Assembly (NCBI GenBank): GCA_905250125.1
Contig: CAJNOL010000577.1
Coordinates: forward strand, 57,859 to 121,858
DNA: 64,000 nt
Direction: 5' to 3'
DNA from: Rotaria sordida
Lineage: Eukaryota; Rotifera; Eurotatoria; Philodinida; Philodinidae
Shown in pieces: positions 13,101 through 25,161 of the stretch. A program made the translations under genes and the position numbers. Below the pieces are notes generated by a model. The model made no database searches. It was not told the origin of the DNA and worked only from the letters and a program-made list of their open reading frames with translations. How positions within the stretch are numbered: position 1 is the stretch's first letter; each line of letters starts with the position of its first letter.

Positions 13101-16100
13101 CGTCATTTGAAATATTAATGCTGGAGCCATTTGATACTAATTCGCGAGAGAGAGAGAGAAATAGAGAGAGAAACATGAAGACTATTAAGATTTGAAAAGG
13201 TTAGCGATGTCTTTCGTATGATGATTGGAACATTGATGTCTCGACTTCATATTTTATTTAAAGATATCAGCTAAAAATGTCTGAGTAGACATGAAAAATT
13301 AACTATAAACAATCTGCTCTTCATATTATTTACATATAATTTTGTCAAAAACTACGATGATCAAGAGACGCAAATAAAAAAACCTGTGAATCTACTACGA
13401 ACGAATTGAAGTACTGATTTAAATTGTTTTTCTGAATCTTTGAAGAGAAATCGATATTTTCTTCAACATCAAAAACAAAATTTTCAAAGAATGATCTCCT
13501 TTTTGTAGACTCTGTCGATCAAGAAGTTGTTGCGAAATAAAATTCGGACTCGGTATAGAAGAATCACATAAAGTAATATGAGGATTCTATGTGAAATATG
13601 TCTTGTCAAACTTTGACCAGTATTTCAGTCAAGTCTTTTTGTTTTTATATATGTTTTTCATGTAAATCTACTCCGAATATTGTATTTGTTTCGTATGAAA
13701 ACAAATTATTGATAAAAGAATAAGAAATACAAAGTCATACTTTATTACTATCAGATTCTTGGTTAAAATGAAGTAGAGCAGAAAGTCGCAACTCTAAATT
13801 TAAAAATTTAGATATATATTCAGATAGAGTTTTTTCATTTGACTTTTTATGTAAGCTCAAGAGGCTTATGGTAAAAAGGAAATGAAGAGATCTCCTGATA
13901 AAAGTCGATTTTTTTTCTCTAAAGTAAAAGTCAATTGTTTAATAGAGAAAGATGAGCTGAAGTCTCTTCCTTTCAAATACGTTTATCGAGTATTTGTATT
14001 AATTCAAGTCATCTTTTTTATAGCTACATTACGTTTTCTTTTTCAAATATTTACAACAGTATTTGGAAAAATCATCAAGTTTTTGTTCCAGATAATCTTG
14101 AATGAAATTCAGTTTTGTTTTACTAATAATTGAATAGCATTGTTCTGCAGTTTTCTTTAAATGCAACAAAGTGATAAATAAAGTTTTCCTTTATTAACTC
14201 GTATCATCACGCATTGTTCATTAGAAAATCACATGAAACTTCTCTTCTTGAAACATAATTTTTTCATTTGAAGAATATGAACTAATTGTAGGTTTGATTT
14301 CTGTATCGAGAAAAAACAAAAACTATTTCATAATGCAATATGCTCGATTAGAACTTGTGTTTGCTCTAAATGAATGGATGCGAAACTGAAAATTCTATGA
14401 TGATACGAAAGTATCACTTTCAATTTAATATTATTCGAAACTGAATGTATTTTATAATGAAAAATCTATTGGATTTTATTGGATCTTGACGTCACCTATG
14501 ACTCGATAGAAGTTTAATATTTTGTGTTAGAATGTTAACTATATTTATTTCAGGAAAAGATCTAGCATCGTATAAATTTCAGCGAAATCTAATGAAGCAT
14601 TTCGGTGAACTTTTTACTGAGGACTCAAAAATTAGTGGAAAGAATCGAAAATTTTTCCATTTTCAGTACTATACAAGGAATAATAACGACACGAGATATT
14701 GTCGCAGTTTTGACTTATGATCACTTTGTATAATCTGATAGCCCTTGAAATCTTATTTTCCTATATATATATACATTTATTAGTTTGCACTTCTTTACCG
14801 AGTAGAACTAAAGAATCCTTTTTATCAATTTTGTTTTTACGAATTGTATTTTGAAATTAAAAAAACATTAGATTATGAAAACTTGAGTGGATTCAGAAAT
14901 GAATTATGTATTGTAACAATCGCTAAAACTCTGTATCATCATGTACTTCACTAGTCTCGACTTGCCTAATATTCGCTGTTAAAAATACGTATTATTCACG
15001 GTGTAACCCGAGTATTATATCTCCATGTTGTACTTCATGAAGAAAGTTTGATATTCATTTTCAAGTAAAGTTAGAAATTGAGATTCAGTCATTAAAAGTA
15101 TCTTTCAAATCGTTTACTCAATTGTTTTAACTTAATTGGAGAAATCTCTTAATCGATGAAAAGAGATGTATGAAAATTCAGACTATATAGCCATAATATC
15201 GAACTTTTATGATGAATACAAAATAGATTGGGTCAATATAGTTAGAAAATAGATTCGACATTGAAGTCATCTTTTGCTTGCTTGAGTGAACTTTTCGAAC
15301 GTTCGTACACAAGTGCAGATTGTTATGTATATTTGAGAATTCAGATGCATGCATATGAAGGTGATTTATCAAAAAACAAAAAAAACACATGATCAGACAT
15401 TGATTTTATTGAAGTTATCAGTGCACAAAGCGTATGCATGATCCAACATTTTTCTTCAGTTTGCAAAATGCGTAAGAATGATTGATATTTACTATTTTCT
15501 TCAAAACAATGGCAAAGATTTAAAGTAAACGGTAAGATCACGAAAAGTTTCATTTCCTAATTTTTCGAGATATTTCAACGATGTTAAAAACATGAATTCG
15601 AGAGTCTGATTCAAAAAATTCGATTTTATAAAACTTTTTCCTCGATATTCACTACTGAAAACGGAAATAGTATAACTCACCAGATGCCGAATAAGAGTGC
15701 ATTGTCGCATAACCGTCGAAACCATTGAAACTCATATCATGATCTTCATCCTCCGATTCTGACCATTGTAACTCTTCTGTTTTCAATGAAAGCTCTTCTG
15801 GTGCAGATTTCCTCGCTAAAAGCAAATACAGAACATTTTGATCACAATTAGAAACAAACAATCACTGCACTTTTCGAAAAAAACCGAGTATCGAAATACT
15901 CTTGTCTCTACAATGACATTGAATTTTGTTGTTCACGAGGTAAATATTACAGTGAATATCTAGTACTATAATTATAAGTTTCTGAGTCACATCAAACTAT
16001 TTCAGTTCATTCATAGATTAATATACGTATAAAAGATTCTATAGTTAAGCATATAATAGATTGCTGATTTTTAGAAATCGTTCTTGTATACGGGTGTCTC

Positions 16101-19100
16101 TTCCAAGACAGAAAATAATTTCAATCGTAATTCTCAAAGTACTACTGATGCAAACACTTTTTTTTTTTGGAAAAATAACTAAGATTTTCACAAATAAAAC
16201 TTTTCACGACATTACATATTTTTATGATTTATCAATGACTTGATAGAACTGAACAAACTGATATAAAATATCAATGTTGAAATCGTTTGATACTGATACG
16301 ACAGAGAAAAAAGAAGACGAGAAATAATGAAATTTGAAATACTCAGCACTGTCCTTTGTATGATGGTCGAAAATTAACTTTTCTAACTATGAAGGTATGT
16401 GTGTTGATAAGTGAAAAGATGGAACATATTCGGGTCAAATGAAAGCTCTCATCGCCAAACTAACAAGGCTAAAATATTAGCAATCCTTGGCTTGTCTAGA
16501 GGGAGATATTCGATTTTTACTGTATTTATAGTATATGTAGGATGTTCATAATTGAAAATTTCAGTGGGATTTATTTTTCTTTTTTCATGACGGTTGGATA
16601 CAGCTCATCGAGTTGCATTAGAAAAACTATGTTTCAAATTTTAAAAAGAGATTTTAAAAAATTTTAAACGAAGAGTCTAAGTTACTGTTATTTTCAAATA
16701 TAAGGAAAAATAGATCCAAAATTCCGACCCCACGCAAAATTCTTTTTAAATCTCTTTTTAAAATTTGAAATATAGTTTTTCTAATGCAACTCGATGAGCT
16801 GTATCCAACCGTCATGAAAAAAGAAAAATAAATCTCACTGAAATTTTCAATTGTGGACATCCTACATGTACTATAAATACAGTAAAAATCGAATATCTCC
16901 CTCTAGACAAGCCAAGGACTGCTAATATTTTAGCCTTGTTAGTTTGGCGATGAGAGCTTTCATTTGACCCGAATATGTGCCATCTTTTCACTTATCAACA
17001 CATATACCTTCATTGTTAGAAACGTTCTCTCGTCAATACTAAATCAGTTTTGTTTTCTTCTCGATTTACAAGGTTCGTGTGCAATTTCATATGGTTATTT
17101 TTACTTTCCAATGATACGAATATTCAAAGTTTAGCTTTTCTTTTAAATTTTTCTCTTAATTAATTCGATCTACTTGTTAGATGACTCTTTTTAAATTAGT
17201 TTTTTTCAATATTCCAATATTTTAATCATTAACATCAGAATTAAGAACAAAGCTCTTTTATTTATCTTACTCTATAAACAATCGACTGAGTGTGTCAAAA
17301 ATCAAGAAACGCATTACGGATATATTATGAAATTGTTAGGCTTTCTTTTTAGGGATCCAACATTATATAAATAATTCTAAGAGCTTTTATTCATTTGTAT
17401 ATTAGTACTTATTCGATATTCAGATATGGTTGACTCTTCTACAGTTTTGTGAATGCAATCTGGAAATGAATTCCTGACTTTACTTAGTTTTGAAATAAAA
17501 GATGAATCGCTCGTTTCATGATACATTATTCTATCATATCGAAACATTTTTTTTTTAAATTTTCCGACATTACAAAGAAAATTTAGACAAATGTTGGCAT
17601 TGTTTCACACAAATTAGCTAAATACTAACTACAGACAGTAATTTTTCATTCCTTGTCAAAGATAAGAATAAACAAGGAAAGCAAAAATTTACGTTGAAAA
17701 GGTAAAGACGAGAACTATTTTGCTCTACTTTGTTTCATCGTTTTCTATCCGTTGCTCAAGTATAACCGAACTGCAAATCAAAATAATCAGATTCTTTTGT
17801 TCATCGTTTTGATGGTGGCCAGTGTAATCTATTTTTCATTTTGATCTAAATCATAGAATGGCTCTTTCTCAATTGAGATTTCCGACGTAGAATGATCGAT
17901 TTCCACTTATGACTCTACTTACCATCATAGTCGATCATTTGTTCACTACAAGAAAACGAACATCAAATTTTATTTCAAATATTTCCATCCTTTTCTTTTA
18001 CGTACTCTTCATCACTTGTGATTCTTAAATTGTTAGATTGACATCGTTGTTGTAATGCTTGTAGTTCTTCAGTCGTTGCACTAACCATTTCATTCTTGAG
18101 ATCTATTTATTTATCAAAGTTGGCATCTGTGAATGTTTGTCCTAGATTAAGAAACATACCATTTCGCATTTTGTCTTCGAGTTGATTGGCTTTTTCGTGT
18201 TCATTCAATGAATAACGATATGCACGTATAATGGTCATCATCATATCAAATTTCGCATCACCTCCTGCTCGATAGGAGATTTTTTCACATAGTTTTTCAA
18301 TGTCGGTAACCGATTCTTTTTTACTCTGAATCGATGCATTTTGAAGTGAAATACGTGCATCAATCAATTTTTGTTTGATCAAAGTCAAACTGGATAGGTC
18401 ACCATCCCATTGCATATATGGTAGTAAATCGACATCTCGATCAAGCATAACGTCAAGGAGACGAACACCTATAACAAAATGTACATGTTCAAATATTTTC
18501 TATCAATAGGAATACACATTGATGGAAAATGTGGTCACATGTTTATTCAAGCATTACTGGATACTACGTCGAGCTCAGATTTAACTTTTTTTTAGAAAAT
18601 AAACTGCATGATTAAACTAAATCAATTATTATCTACAATCCGAACATAGATACTCCAGGCTCTTAAGCACATAGTATAAGAAGCATGTAGATAGGTTTTT
18701 ACTTTTTTTGTTGTTCTCTTATTAATCAATTGATGAGTATATCCGTAAGATTTCAATATACTACTAACCCGGTTGAAGAGTTTGTGTATCCATTTTGGTA
18801 TCACGTTCTTCAATGGCAACAAAACTAGTATATGCACTGACGACAGAATGTTTGATGCTTAAATCGATGAGATCTTGTTTATATTGAACTTTGAATAGTT
18901 CGTTTTCGCTCTCGTCTACATGTAATAGTCCATTGTCATAATCATCAATAATCGCTCGAGCAGTTAAACAGTGTAGAATACGTCCTTTGGTTGTTGTCAT
19001 CGGACTACTAAATACAGTCGTAACAAATTCTTGTCCATCGATAGTAGCTGTCAATGTTGCCTTATGACAATTTTGTATGAATCGATAGACACTAAGTCGC

Positions 19101-22100
19101 ATTCCGTTGAATAAAGATCGAATGATTTTTGGTGTTTGCATATTAAATTTTTGTTCTTTATCTAAACTACCATGCCAATCGATCGATATACTTGTAACAC
19201 ATGGCTGTCGAACATGTTCAAGAATATTTAACACTTTTGTTTTCCATCTTGATCGATAGTTTGAATCGAATATTGTTGTTAGACCACCTCCATTCGCTTC
19301 ATTTGCTAACTGTTTCAAACCATGCTTGTTAGCAATATTACCAATCGCACATGTAAATAGGCGATCACGACGCATAGTTGATCGATGTTGGAGTAAAGCA
19401 AGAATCGAATTGAGATCATGTATATGGCCATCGGATAAAAGAATGAATTGACGACCATAATTGGATGATGGTAACAGTGAATAACGATGAAGAACAGCAA
19501 ATAGATCCGTATTACCACGATGAACAAGTGAATGCTAGAATATATCAACGAACATATGGTTCAATAGAAAAACATCACGTTCAAAATAAACTACTAACGA
19601 GAACAAAATGTTTGGCTTTATCAAGATTCTCTTTTGTGGTTGGCGTTGCAATCGGAAAACATTCATCATTATCTAAATAGTTCAAATTTGAACAATAGAA
19701 TAACAGTATAGACTATCATTGTTATTACCTGATCCAAAAGTAACTATATTAAAATATGTATTTCCATCGTCAACTTTCAAATTTGTAAGAAACAAATGAG
19801 CTAATTGTTTAGCTTGTTGTACATGCGTACCATCCATTGAATTTGATACATCGACAATAAATATAATTTCAACTTGTTCATTCGAATTCGTTAATGTTTC
19901 GAATCGTGGATAAAAAGTAAGCATACATGCTTGAGAATCATAATTGTTTGATGTTGTTGTTGTTGTTGTTGTTCCACTGTCATCATTCAATGACAATGTT
20001 TCATTTAATATTCGAGGTAAATTAGCACTTTTAAGTGTTATCGAAAGAACAAAATCTCGATCAATTAAGACGTTATCGACAAGTTCGATCATGGCTATAC
20101 AATCGGTTAATTTTCGACGAAGACGATGTGTTGGTGAAAATAATTTAATTATTTCATATGGCATTCGAATTGATGCTTTGAAACTAAATTCGACTTTTTC
20201 ATCGACAATATCGATAGATCGTACAATTGATTGATCTTTGCTTTCGATTGCTTGTTTCGATTGCCATGAAGCCATTTTAGCTGGAAGACGAAAAATGATA
20301 TCACCATTTTCGATTTCTAATTCGGCAACATAAGTTATTTTAATAATGACTTCATTATTTGCTGGTAAATTACCAACAGCTACACTGAATACTTGAGCTT
20401 GTTCTTGATGCATCAAATATGCTCCATGACCCTTTTCAATTGCTTCTCGATATTCTTGTTTGGCTTGTTCTTTTTCTTTGACAACACCTTTAATAACTTT
20501 ATTGTTAATATGTGCTTCAAAACCACATACAGTTGAATTTTCATCAAGAGGAAATACATATTTAGCTTCAATCGGTGTTGAACTCGTATTATGATAGACT
20601 TGATAAAGAACAACCTTTTTGTTAAAAAAGAAACATGATGAATTAGTATAACTTTAATGAAACGATAGATATAATTACTTCAACGGTAGCATCAACAATT
20701 TGAGCACGAATATGAAATGATTTAAGTGGAACGAGTTTTCCTGACGACGGGCATATTAAACCATAATCTTGTTCGGCTATTTCAATGACTTCATCATCGA
20801 TTGTCAATGGAACTTCGACTAGAACGTAACAGATAAGATGATTGAATTTTTATTGTAACAAAAAGGATACATTATCATTACCATGTTCACTCAATTTTAA
20901 CGCATGTTGTTGATAGTGGACAATTGGTAATCGTTCTAATTTAACGTCGAGAGTATCGTTTGGTGCCCACGAAACTTCCACAATGTAGAGTAAACGTTGC
21001 TGATCAAGTTGATAGATTGCATATTCATTATCCTATTTTGATAAAAATTAGATTTTTCATTCTACGATTAGACATGTTGAGAAATAGTTTTGTTCTCAAT
21101 ATCGTGTCTTGAACTGGTTTCTAGTGAATTTACATTAGTATTTCAGATCTGTGGTAGCCATGGAAGAAAATTAACAAAGTTTTAGATGATCCACAAAACT
21201 CGAGACTCTCGATCTTACAATATGCCTATGCTCGAATCCAATACGTATATATTTGATTGGTTCAAACTTTTTCGTTGAAATCAAATCCAGGACAATTCTA
21301 ACATAGATCAGATATTGGATTTTTGTGATTGCACTCTAACTTTATTTTATTTAAAAGGAGTCAGGCTAATCGGAATCGATTCTACTCTTCACTGGAAGAC
21401 GATGCTTTGATCAATTTTGTATTCTCGAATACAAGAAGAAAGTTGACACTCTTGTTTTTGAAAATGAAGTTCTGAATACAGTAGATGACCTGAAATCTTC
21501 GACTTTATTTTTAAATGAAACTATTTTACAATACATTTAGCGACGTTCACTGTAATCGCATAGAAAATGTTTTGATTGATTGTGTTTACACGATAACAAC
21601 GTCATGAAACGAAGTAGAATACACAAGTAATTGTAGTATTATTTTTTGTATGATGATGTGTCGCACAACTGTCGAAAGTACTTCGTATTTTCTACTTCTT
21701 GATCATTAAATAAATAACAGAAAACATTTATATCACATTCTACATAATACTTAATGGACTATATTTTTATAAAAAGAAGGCATTGGTGAAAAATCACGTC
21801 TTATATTCAAATGTTTATTTGATTTCTATCTAATTGTAAAAAGAATTCAAGTTTCAAGTATACCATTAGAACGAACATTAAAGCTAGATCAATTTTATGG
21901 TACATTTTATAGTAGACAACAAAGTCTCCTTGATCTGTTCTACAAAATAATTGATATAAATGTAGAAATTCTTTAAAAATTGTTCTGATTCGAATTAGTT
22001 TAAATTAAGTACATTGTGTTTTGTTTAGCTTTAATAACACACTTAAATATTGAAATTTTTAATAATTTGTTTTGCAATTAAATAAAAAGTCACATGAGTT

Positions 22101-24432
22101 CAAAAATACCTCTTATGAAAACGTAGCCTGTTAAATTCAACATCGAATGGTAAGTAAAAGAATTCTCAAAGATGAATTCAACGATCAAAACTATCAATGT
22201 GAACACTGTACAAGCTCTACCGAGAGACTTCAATATGAATGCCATTTTGTACAATCGAAATATGTGCTCTTTTTCAAGTGGTTGACATAGCAGAAGAACA
22301 CTAAATACTTACGGTAAACATTGAATGATTTTCTTCCGTCTGTTTAACTCCATGTGTACTATGAAAACCGTCGGGAGGTTTGATGAGAGTCGGTGAAAAT
22401 GAATAATAATTAGCCGTTTCGCCTAGTGCTACTTGACAGATGCACAACAATCGTCGACCTGGTCGTGTTGTGCTTGCTGTCGTATATTTTAGAGATGTAG
22501 AAGCAGAATCAGAAAAGTAAATTCCATAACCAAGACAACCAATATCAGTGCGTACGATACCCAATTCTTCAACTACCATTTTTGGCATAGCTAAACCACT
22601 GAATATATATAGTCATACAATAAATATTTTCTAGAGAATAAAATGAATATTTTACCGTGAAAGAATTCCAAGAAAGTTAGCATATTTCGATCCATGAAAT
22701 AATTGCTGTTGATGGGATAGTGATGTACAATAATTGAGTGCATCTGTCTGTTTGGCCACACTGAATACATGATGAATAATAATTTGTTCACCACTAGTGA
22801 ACAAAAATAAAGTTATCATTTATGAAATTAAATTTCAATTCTTTTCACTTGTCAGTCGATGATTGAATGAACTTGGCAACATTCTTAAATGCGGGTGTTG
22901 AACTATCTAATGTTTCAATATGACATTTCAATGCTCGATATTTGGCTTCGATCGGTGCTTTAACATTCCAATTAGTCAGTTCGTTGACTGTAAGCATATC
23001 TCGAAGCATCTGAAGGAGCAAAAGATCAAGTGAGATAGTTAAAAGAAATAGACGTACCTGACATAAATCAATTTTTTCGGTTAATGCTCGACGATTTTTT
23101 ATGAGATCAATGTTGTACGGTGGTCGATGAGGAATAAGTGAATAGAAACGAAGTGCAGCAGCAGAATCATTGGTCGATTTGAGTTCAAGCAGTGCTGCTT
23201 CAGCTTCGATGATCTATTTTGTAGTTTAAAGCAAAAACTAATATGAATGTAGCAAAACAAATGTATATACCGTTTTAAGATTGATTGATTCAGGTGATAC
23301 ACTCAAAATTTTATTCAGATCACCAATCGATTCTAACCAAATCGATTCAATCAATTGACATACATTATCATCAAGTATTTGTGTATCGATACGATGAGTA
23401 AATAATGACTAAAAATTAGTTTGTTTCTTTCTTAAAAAATAATTTTTCTTTGTCAATATTGTTGACTTACGCGTAATAATAATTTTGATCCCAATTTATC
23501 AGGTAACATTTCACGAATTCTTGTTACACGTGGCATTGTAGCTATTCGATAATAGTATGATGCAAATAAGTGTTGTTGTTCGTTTGGATCATCACTAAAT
23601 GCATATTGTATCAATACTTTTTTATCTTGTTTTTGGCCTTCGCCAACAATCGTCTGTTTTTCGTATCGAAATCTTAGTCGATAATCACTAGTTGTTTGAT
23701 CGTAGTATTGTTCGGGAATAACTTGAAGTTCGAGAACAAAAAATACATCTGAATTATCGTTAGTTTCCTGTTAGAAATAGTAGAAATATAAGAGAACAAT
23801 AGTTACACATGAATAGAATTATACTTTGAAAATGGCCCATTTGCCAATTTCACAATGTGTCAATTCATTGAAACGAGGCAAATCAATATCATCCGAATTC
23901 CATAGTTTGATTTTAGTCAAATCGAACTTATTGATTTTGCTCGTGCTTGCTCGAGATTCTAACAAACAAGTATTTGTATAATGATTTTTACAAAAAAAAA
24001 TCTTATAATACCTGTGACGGAAATAGTCCCAGTCTTCGTAAAATTTTCTTGATCTTCAACTGATTTGATGATAAATTTGCTAATATCGAGTGATGTTTGA
24101 TCAGACGGCAAACGACGATATTCGTAGATATATTCAACATTGACCAATGGCAAGCCGAGCTGTTTAGCACGACGTGTCTTATAGCTATCTACACTCTTTG
24201 TAACCAAAACATAGTCAGTCTAAAAAAGAAATTAACTTCAACAACATGTTTGCAAAATAAAAGAAGAACGTACACTAGCTGTAAGAATATATGAAATATG
24301 TGCTTGTTGTTCTCGCAAATAATTGATTAGTTCTTGTTTAGCTTTGAAGCCTATTTCACGACCAAGTTCGAGAACAATTGTTTTACCATTGAATGGTGAC
24401 AAAAATGAAGTAGATGTAATAGTTTGTTTCAT
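3358..24432 (-). CDS. PARP4: Vault poly(ADP-ribose) polymerase (PARP4/VPARP) with an inserted Hsp70 substrate-binding domain
   Basis: I traced about 39 exons whose phases agree at every junction but one, giving about 2,405 residues; vertebrate PARP4 has about 1,720. Domain order: BRCT 1-122, PARP regulatory about 265-418, catalytic 419-600, VIT about 630-780, VWA about 905-1080, acidic and proline-rich region about 1370-1960, Hsp70-type domain 2044-2219, C-terminal domain 2220-2405. The catalytic triad is intact: His452 in LFHGS, Tyr492 in YGIYFSDS, Glu562 in DNEYAIY. PARP4 transfers ADP-ribose and is a component of vault particles through its C-terminus. BRCT, VIT, VWA and the extreme C-terminus exclude other PARPs. 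The ATG directly follows an acceptor-like TTTTCAG, suggesting trans-splicing or a noncoding first exon. Introns in the enzymatic core are mostly 50-70 bases, but those among the acidic exons reach about 3 kb. The Hsp70 insertion is not something I know from other PARP4 proteins. Confidence 0.95.
4215..5347 (-). other. PARP4 exons 28-34: lead-in plus Hsp70 substrate-binding domain
   Basis: Exons are 5264..5347, 5143..5216, 5000..5091, 4653..4899, 4428..4599, 4298..4369 and 4215..4249. From exon 31 the product is Hsp70-like, starting exactly at the interdomain linker: ELLLLDVCPLSLGVE, FIPRNTTIPKQ, TIRIFEGEHNLTKYD, LGEFSLTGL, VDIDANGILHVDAEE, RLTKDQIERHL. That is the beta-sandwich peptide-binding subdomain plus the first lid helix. 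The ATPase half of Hsp70 is absent, so the module could bind peptide but not cycle with ATP. Both neighbouring PARP4 parts are in phase with it. Confidence 0.9.
5405..9654 (-). other. PARP4: PARP4 exons 21-27: low-complexity, proline- and serine-rich region
   Basis: Exons are 9334..9654, 9208..9286, 9034..9155, 7394..7834, 7254..7322, 7046..7174 and 5405..5608, all consistent in phase. They encode a Gly run, IPAPPPMPLQG, RPPLPPSLQQFVQP, an RG-rich AARGGGRGR, and an AAAAPPPPPMP tract from trinucleotide repeats. This matches the proline-rich region before the C-terminal vault-binding domain in vertebrate PARP4. It is probably disordered. Confidence 0.85.
11718..15815 (-). repeat. PARP4: PARP4 exons 18-20: three homologous acidic exons from tandem duplication
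   Basis: Exons are 15681..15815, 12486..12614 and 11718..11846, each 129-135 bases and phase 1 at both ends, so any number can be included without a frame change. All encode a basic/polar head (ARKSAPEE, VKKPTPEK, EKKCKLEE) and an acidic aromatic tail. The middle copy ends ESDEDDDMGFDLFGDD. Flanking intron sequence is also similar between copies (for example about 15530-15680 with 11550-11717, and about 15870-16370 with 12680-13240), so exon plus intron was duplicated. Confidence 0.85.
12928..12937. other. Assembly gap (10 N)
   Basis: Ten undetermined bases in an intron of the PARP4 gene. Confidence 0.99.
16381..17021. mobile_element. Foldback element in a PARP4 intron
   Basis: Two arms of about 285 bases (16381-16665 and 16736-17021) are near-perfect reverse complements around a 70-base centre. 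The outer ends read TTCTAAC...GTTAGAA. There is no coding capacity. The high arm identity suggests recent insertion or ongoing arm conversion. The related duplicated intron segment near 13200-13240 lacks it and serves as an empty site. No clear target duplication is visible. Confidence 0.85.
17923..18468 (-). other. PARP4: PARP4 exons 15-17: post-VWA linker
   Basis: Exons are 18160..18468, 18006..18102 and a 23-base microexon 17923..17945. RDVDLLPYMQWDGD is the conserved PARP4 segment following the VWA domain. The rest is predicted helical. All three keep frame. Confidence 0.82.
18769..20818 (-). other. PARP4: PARP4 exons 11-14: VIT and VWA domains
   Basis: Exons are 20679..20818, 19729..20614, 19599..19672 and 18769..19534. 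The VIT domain shows EAKYVFPLDENSTVCGFEA and EKGHGAYLM. The VWA domain starts with FIVDVSNSMDGTHV, a complete DxSxS MIDAS metal site, and continues with HRGNTDLFAVL and FILLSDGHIHD. This VIT-VWA pair is shared with inter-alpha-trypsin inhibitor heavy chains and PARP4. A (ACA)n run at about 19961-19980 encodes a poly-Thr stretch. Confidence 0.93.
20882..22793 (-). other. PARP4: PARP4 exons 8-10: PARP catalytic domain
   Basis: Exons are 22656..22793, 22313..22598 and 20882..21032. LFHGSKYANFLGILSRGL, then GCLGYGIYFSDSASTSLKY, then the RRLLCICQVALGE strand form the NAD-binding core. DNEYAIYQLDQQ supplies the Glu needed for polymer elongation. H, Y and E are all present, so poly- rather than mono-ADP-ribosylation is possible. 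The intron between exons 9 and 10 is 1,280 bases; I see no gene or recognisable element in it. Confidence 0.93.
22849..23409 (-). other. PARP4: PARP4 exons 5-7: PARP regulatory (helical) domain
   Basis: Exons are 23271..23409, 23058..23213 and 22849..23009. CQLIESIWLESIGDLNKIL and FYSLIPHRPP match the all-helical PARP regulatory domain, and EAKYRALKCHIETLD matches the helix leading into the catalytic domain. The 5' edge of exon 5 does not join exon 4 in frame with the obvious GTAAGT donor, so that boundary is uncertain. Confidence 0.88.
23471..23958 (-). other. PARP4: PARP4 exons 3-4: region between BRCT and PARP regulatory domain
   Basis: Exons are 23825..23958 and 23471..23767 (143 codons). 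The segment contains EIGKWAIFK and a basic RLRFRYEKQTIVGEGQ stretch that could be WGR-like, but I do not recognise it with confidence. It ends KLGSKLLLR before a GTAAGT donor. Confidence 0.75.
24012..24432 (-). other. PARP4: PARP4 exons 1-2: BRCT domain
   Basis: Exon 1 is 24274..24432 and exon 2 is 24012..24219, joined in phase 0 by an intron starting GTACGT and ending TTTTTTAG. The product has the BRCT pattern: LSPFNGKTIVLELG, then ISYILTAS-TDYVLVTK, then the hydrophobic LPLVNVEYIYEYRR. BRCT domains bind phosphopeptides or DNA-repair partners. PARP4 and PARP1 are the PARPs known to carry one. Confidence 0.92.
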
Positions 24433-24925
24433 CTGAAAATAATCAATAATCTCTAAAATAATCTAAAAAAATATTCATGTTGGTTCTTATTTTCATTTTC
24501 AATAGACAACAAAAATAAAAATGTTTGCTACGACATGTTTTCATTGTACTTGCGTGAAACGACAGCAATTGCCCGTGATGATTAATACAACTACCTCCTG
24601 TATGGTGGAAAGGAAAAAAAAGAAATCGACAGATGATGTTGATAATTTTTTTTACAATTCTGCATATGCCATGCGTGTTATGTTATTGCACCAGTCAATG
24701 AAACTGGTATATTGTGGAAATCTAGGCCAGTCATGAAGCACGACATCAATGCACTTCACTAATGATGTCATTATCAATTACATATACTAATCGATAAAAT
24801 ATTTAAATCAGAGGGCTTACACAATTCTGTAACATAAATGAGAAATTTAATCAGAACTCTGTTTATAAAGCAGAGTCATCACTCACAAGCAGAGTGTGGA
24901 TGGTTTAGGTGGATTTAGCTGTGGT

Positions 24926-25161
24926 TGAAGAGAACACTCACACACACATACACTCTATTCAAGGAAGGGTGTGGGCGTGTGGTGTGAGTGTGTGGGTGCG
25001 GATATGGGTGTGGGTGTGGGTGTGAGTGTGGGTGTGGATGGGTGTGGGTGTGGGTGTGGGTGTGGGTGTGGGTGTGAGTGTGGGTGTGAGTGTGGGTGTG
25101 AATGATGGAAATACCCACACCCATATCCACACCCACCCATCCACATTCCACACCCGCACCC
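24926..25161. repeat. Large interstitial telomere-like array with inverted arms
   Basis: A short C-rich run (CACTCACACACAC) is followed by about 135 bases of near-continuous GTGTGG units on the plus strand (24965-25100), then a C-arm at 25113-25161 (CCCACACCCATATCC and similar). GTTGAAGAGAAC at the left is the reverse complement of the loop block found in other copies. It lies 0.5 kb upstream of the PARP4 start and directly abuts the piggyBac remnant. Confidence 0.85.

Noticed and set aside
13882-14133. Plus-strand frame of 83 codons rich in Phe, Ile and Lys
   Set aside because: It has AT-rich composition inside a PARP4 intron, no motif and no supporting splice signals.
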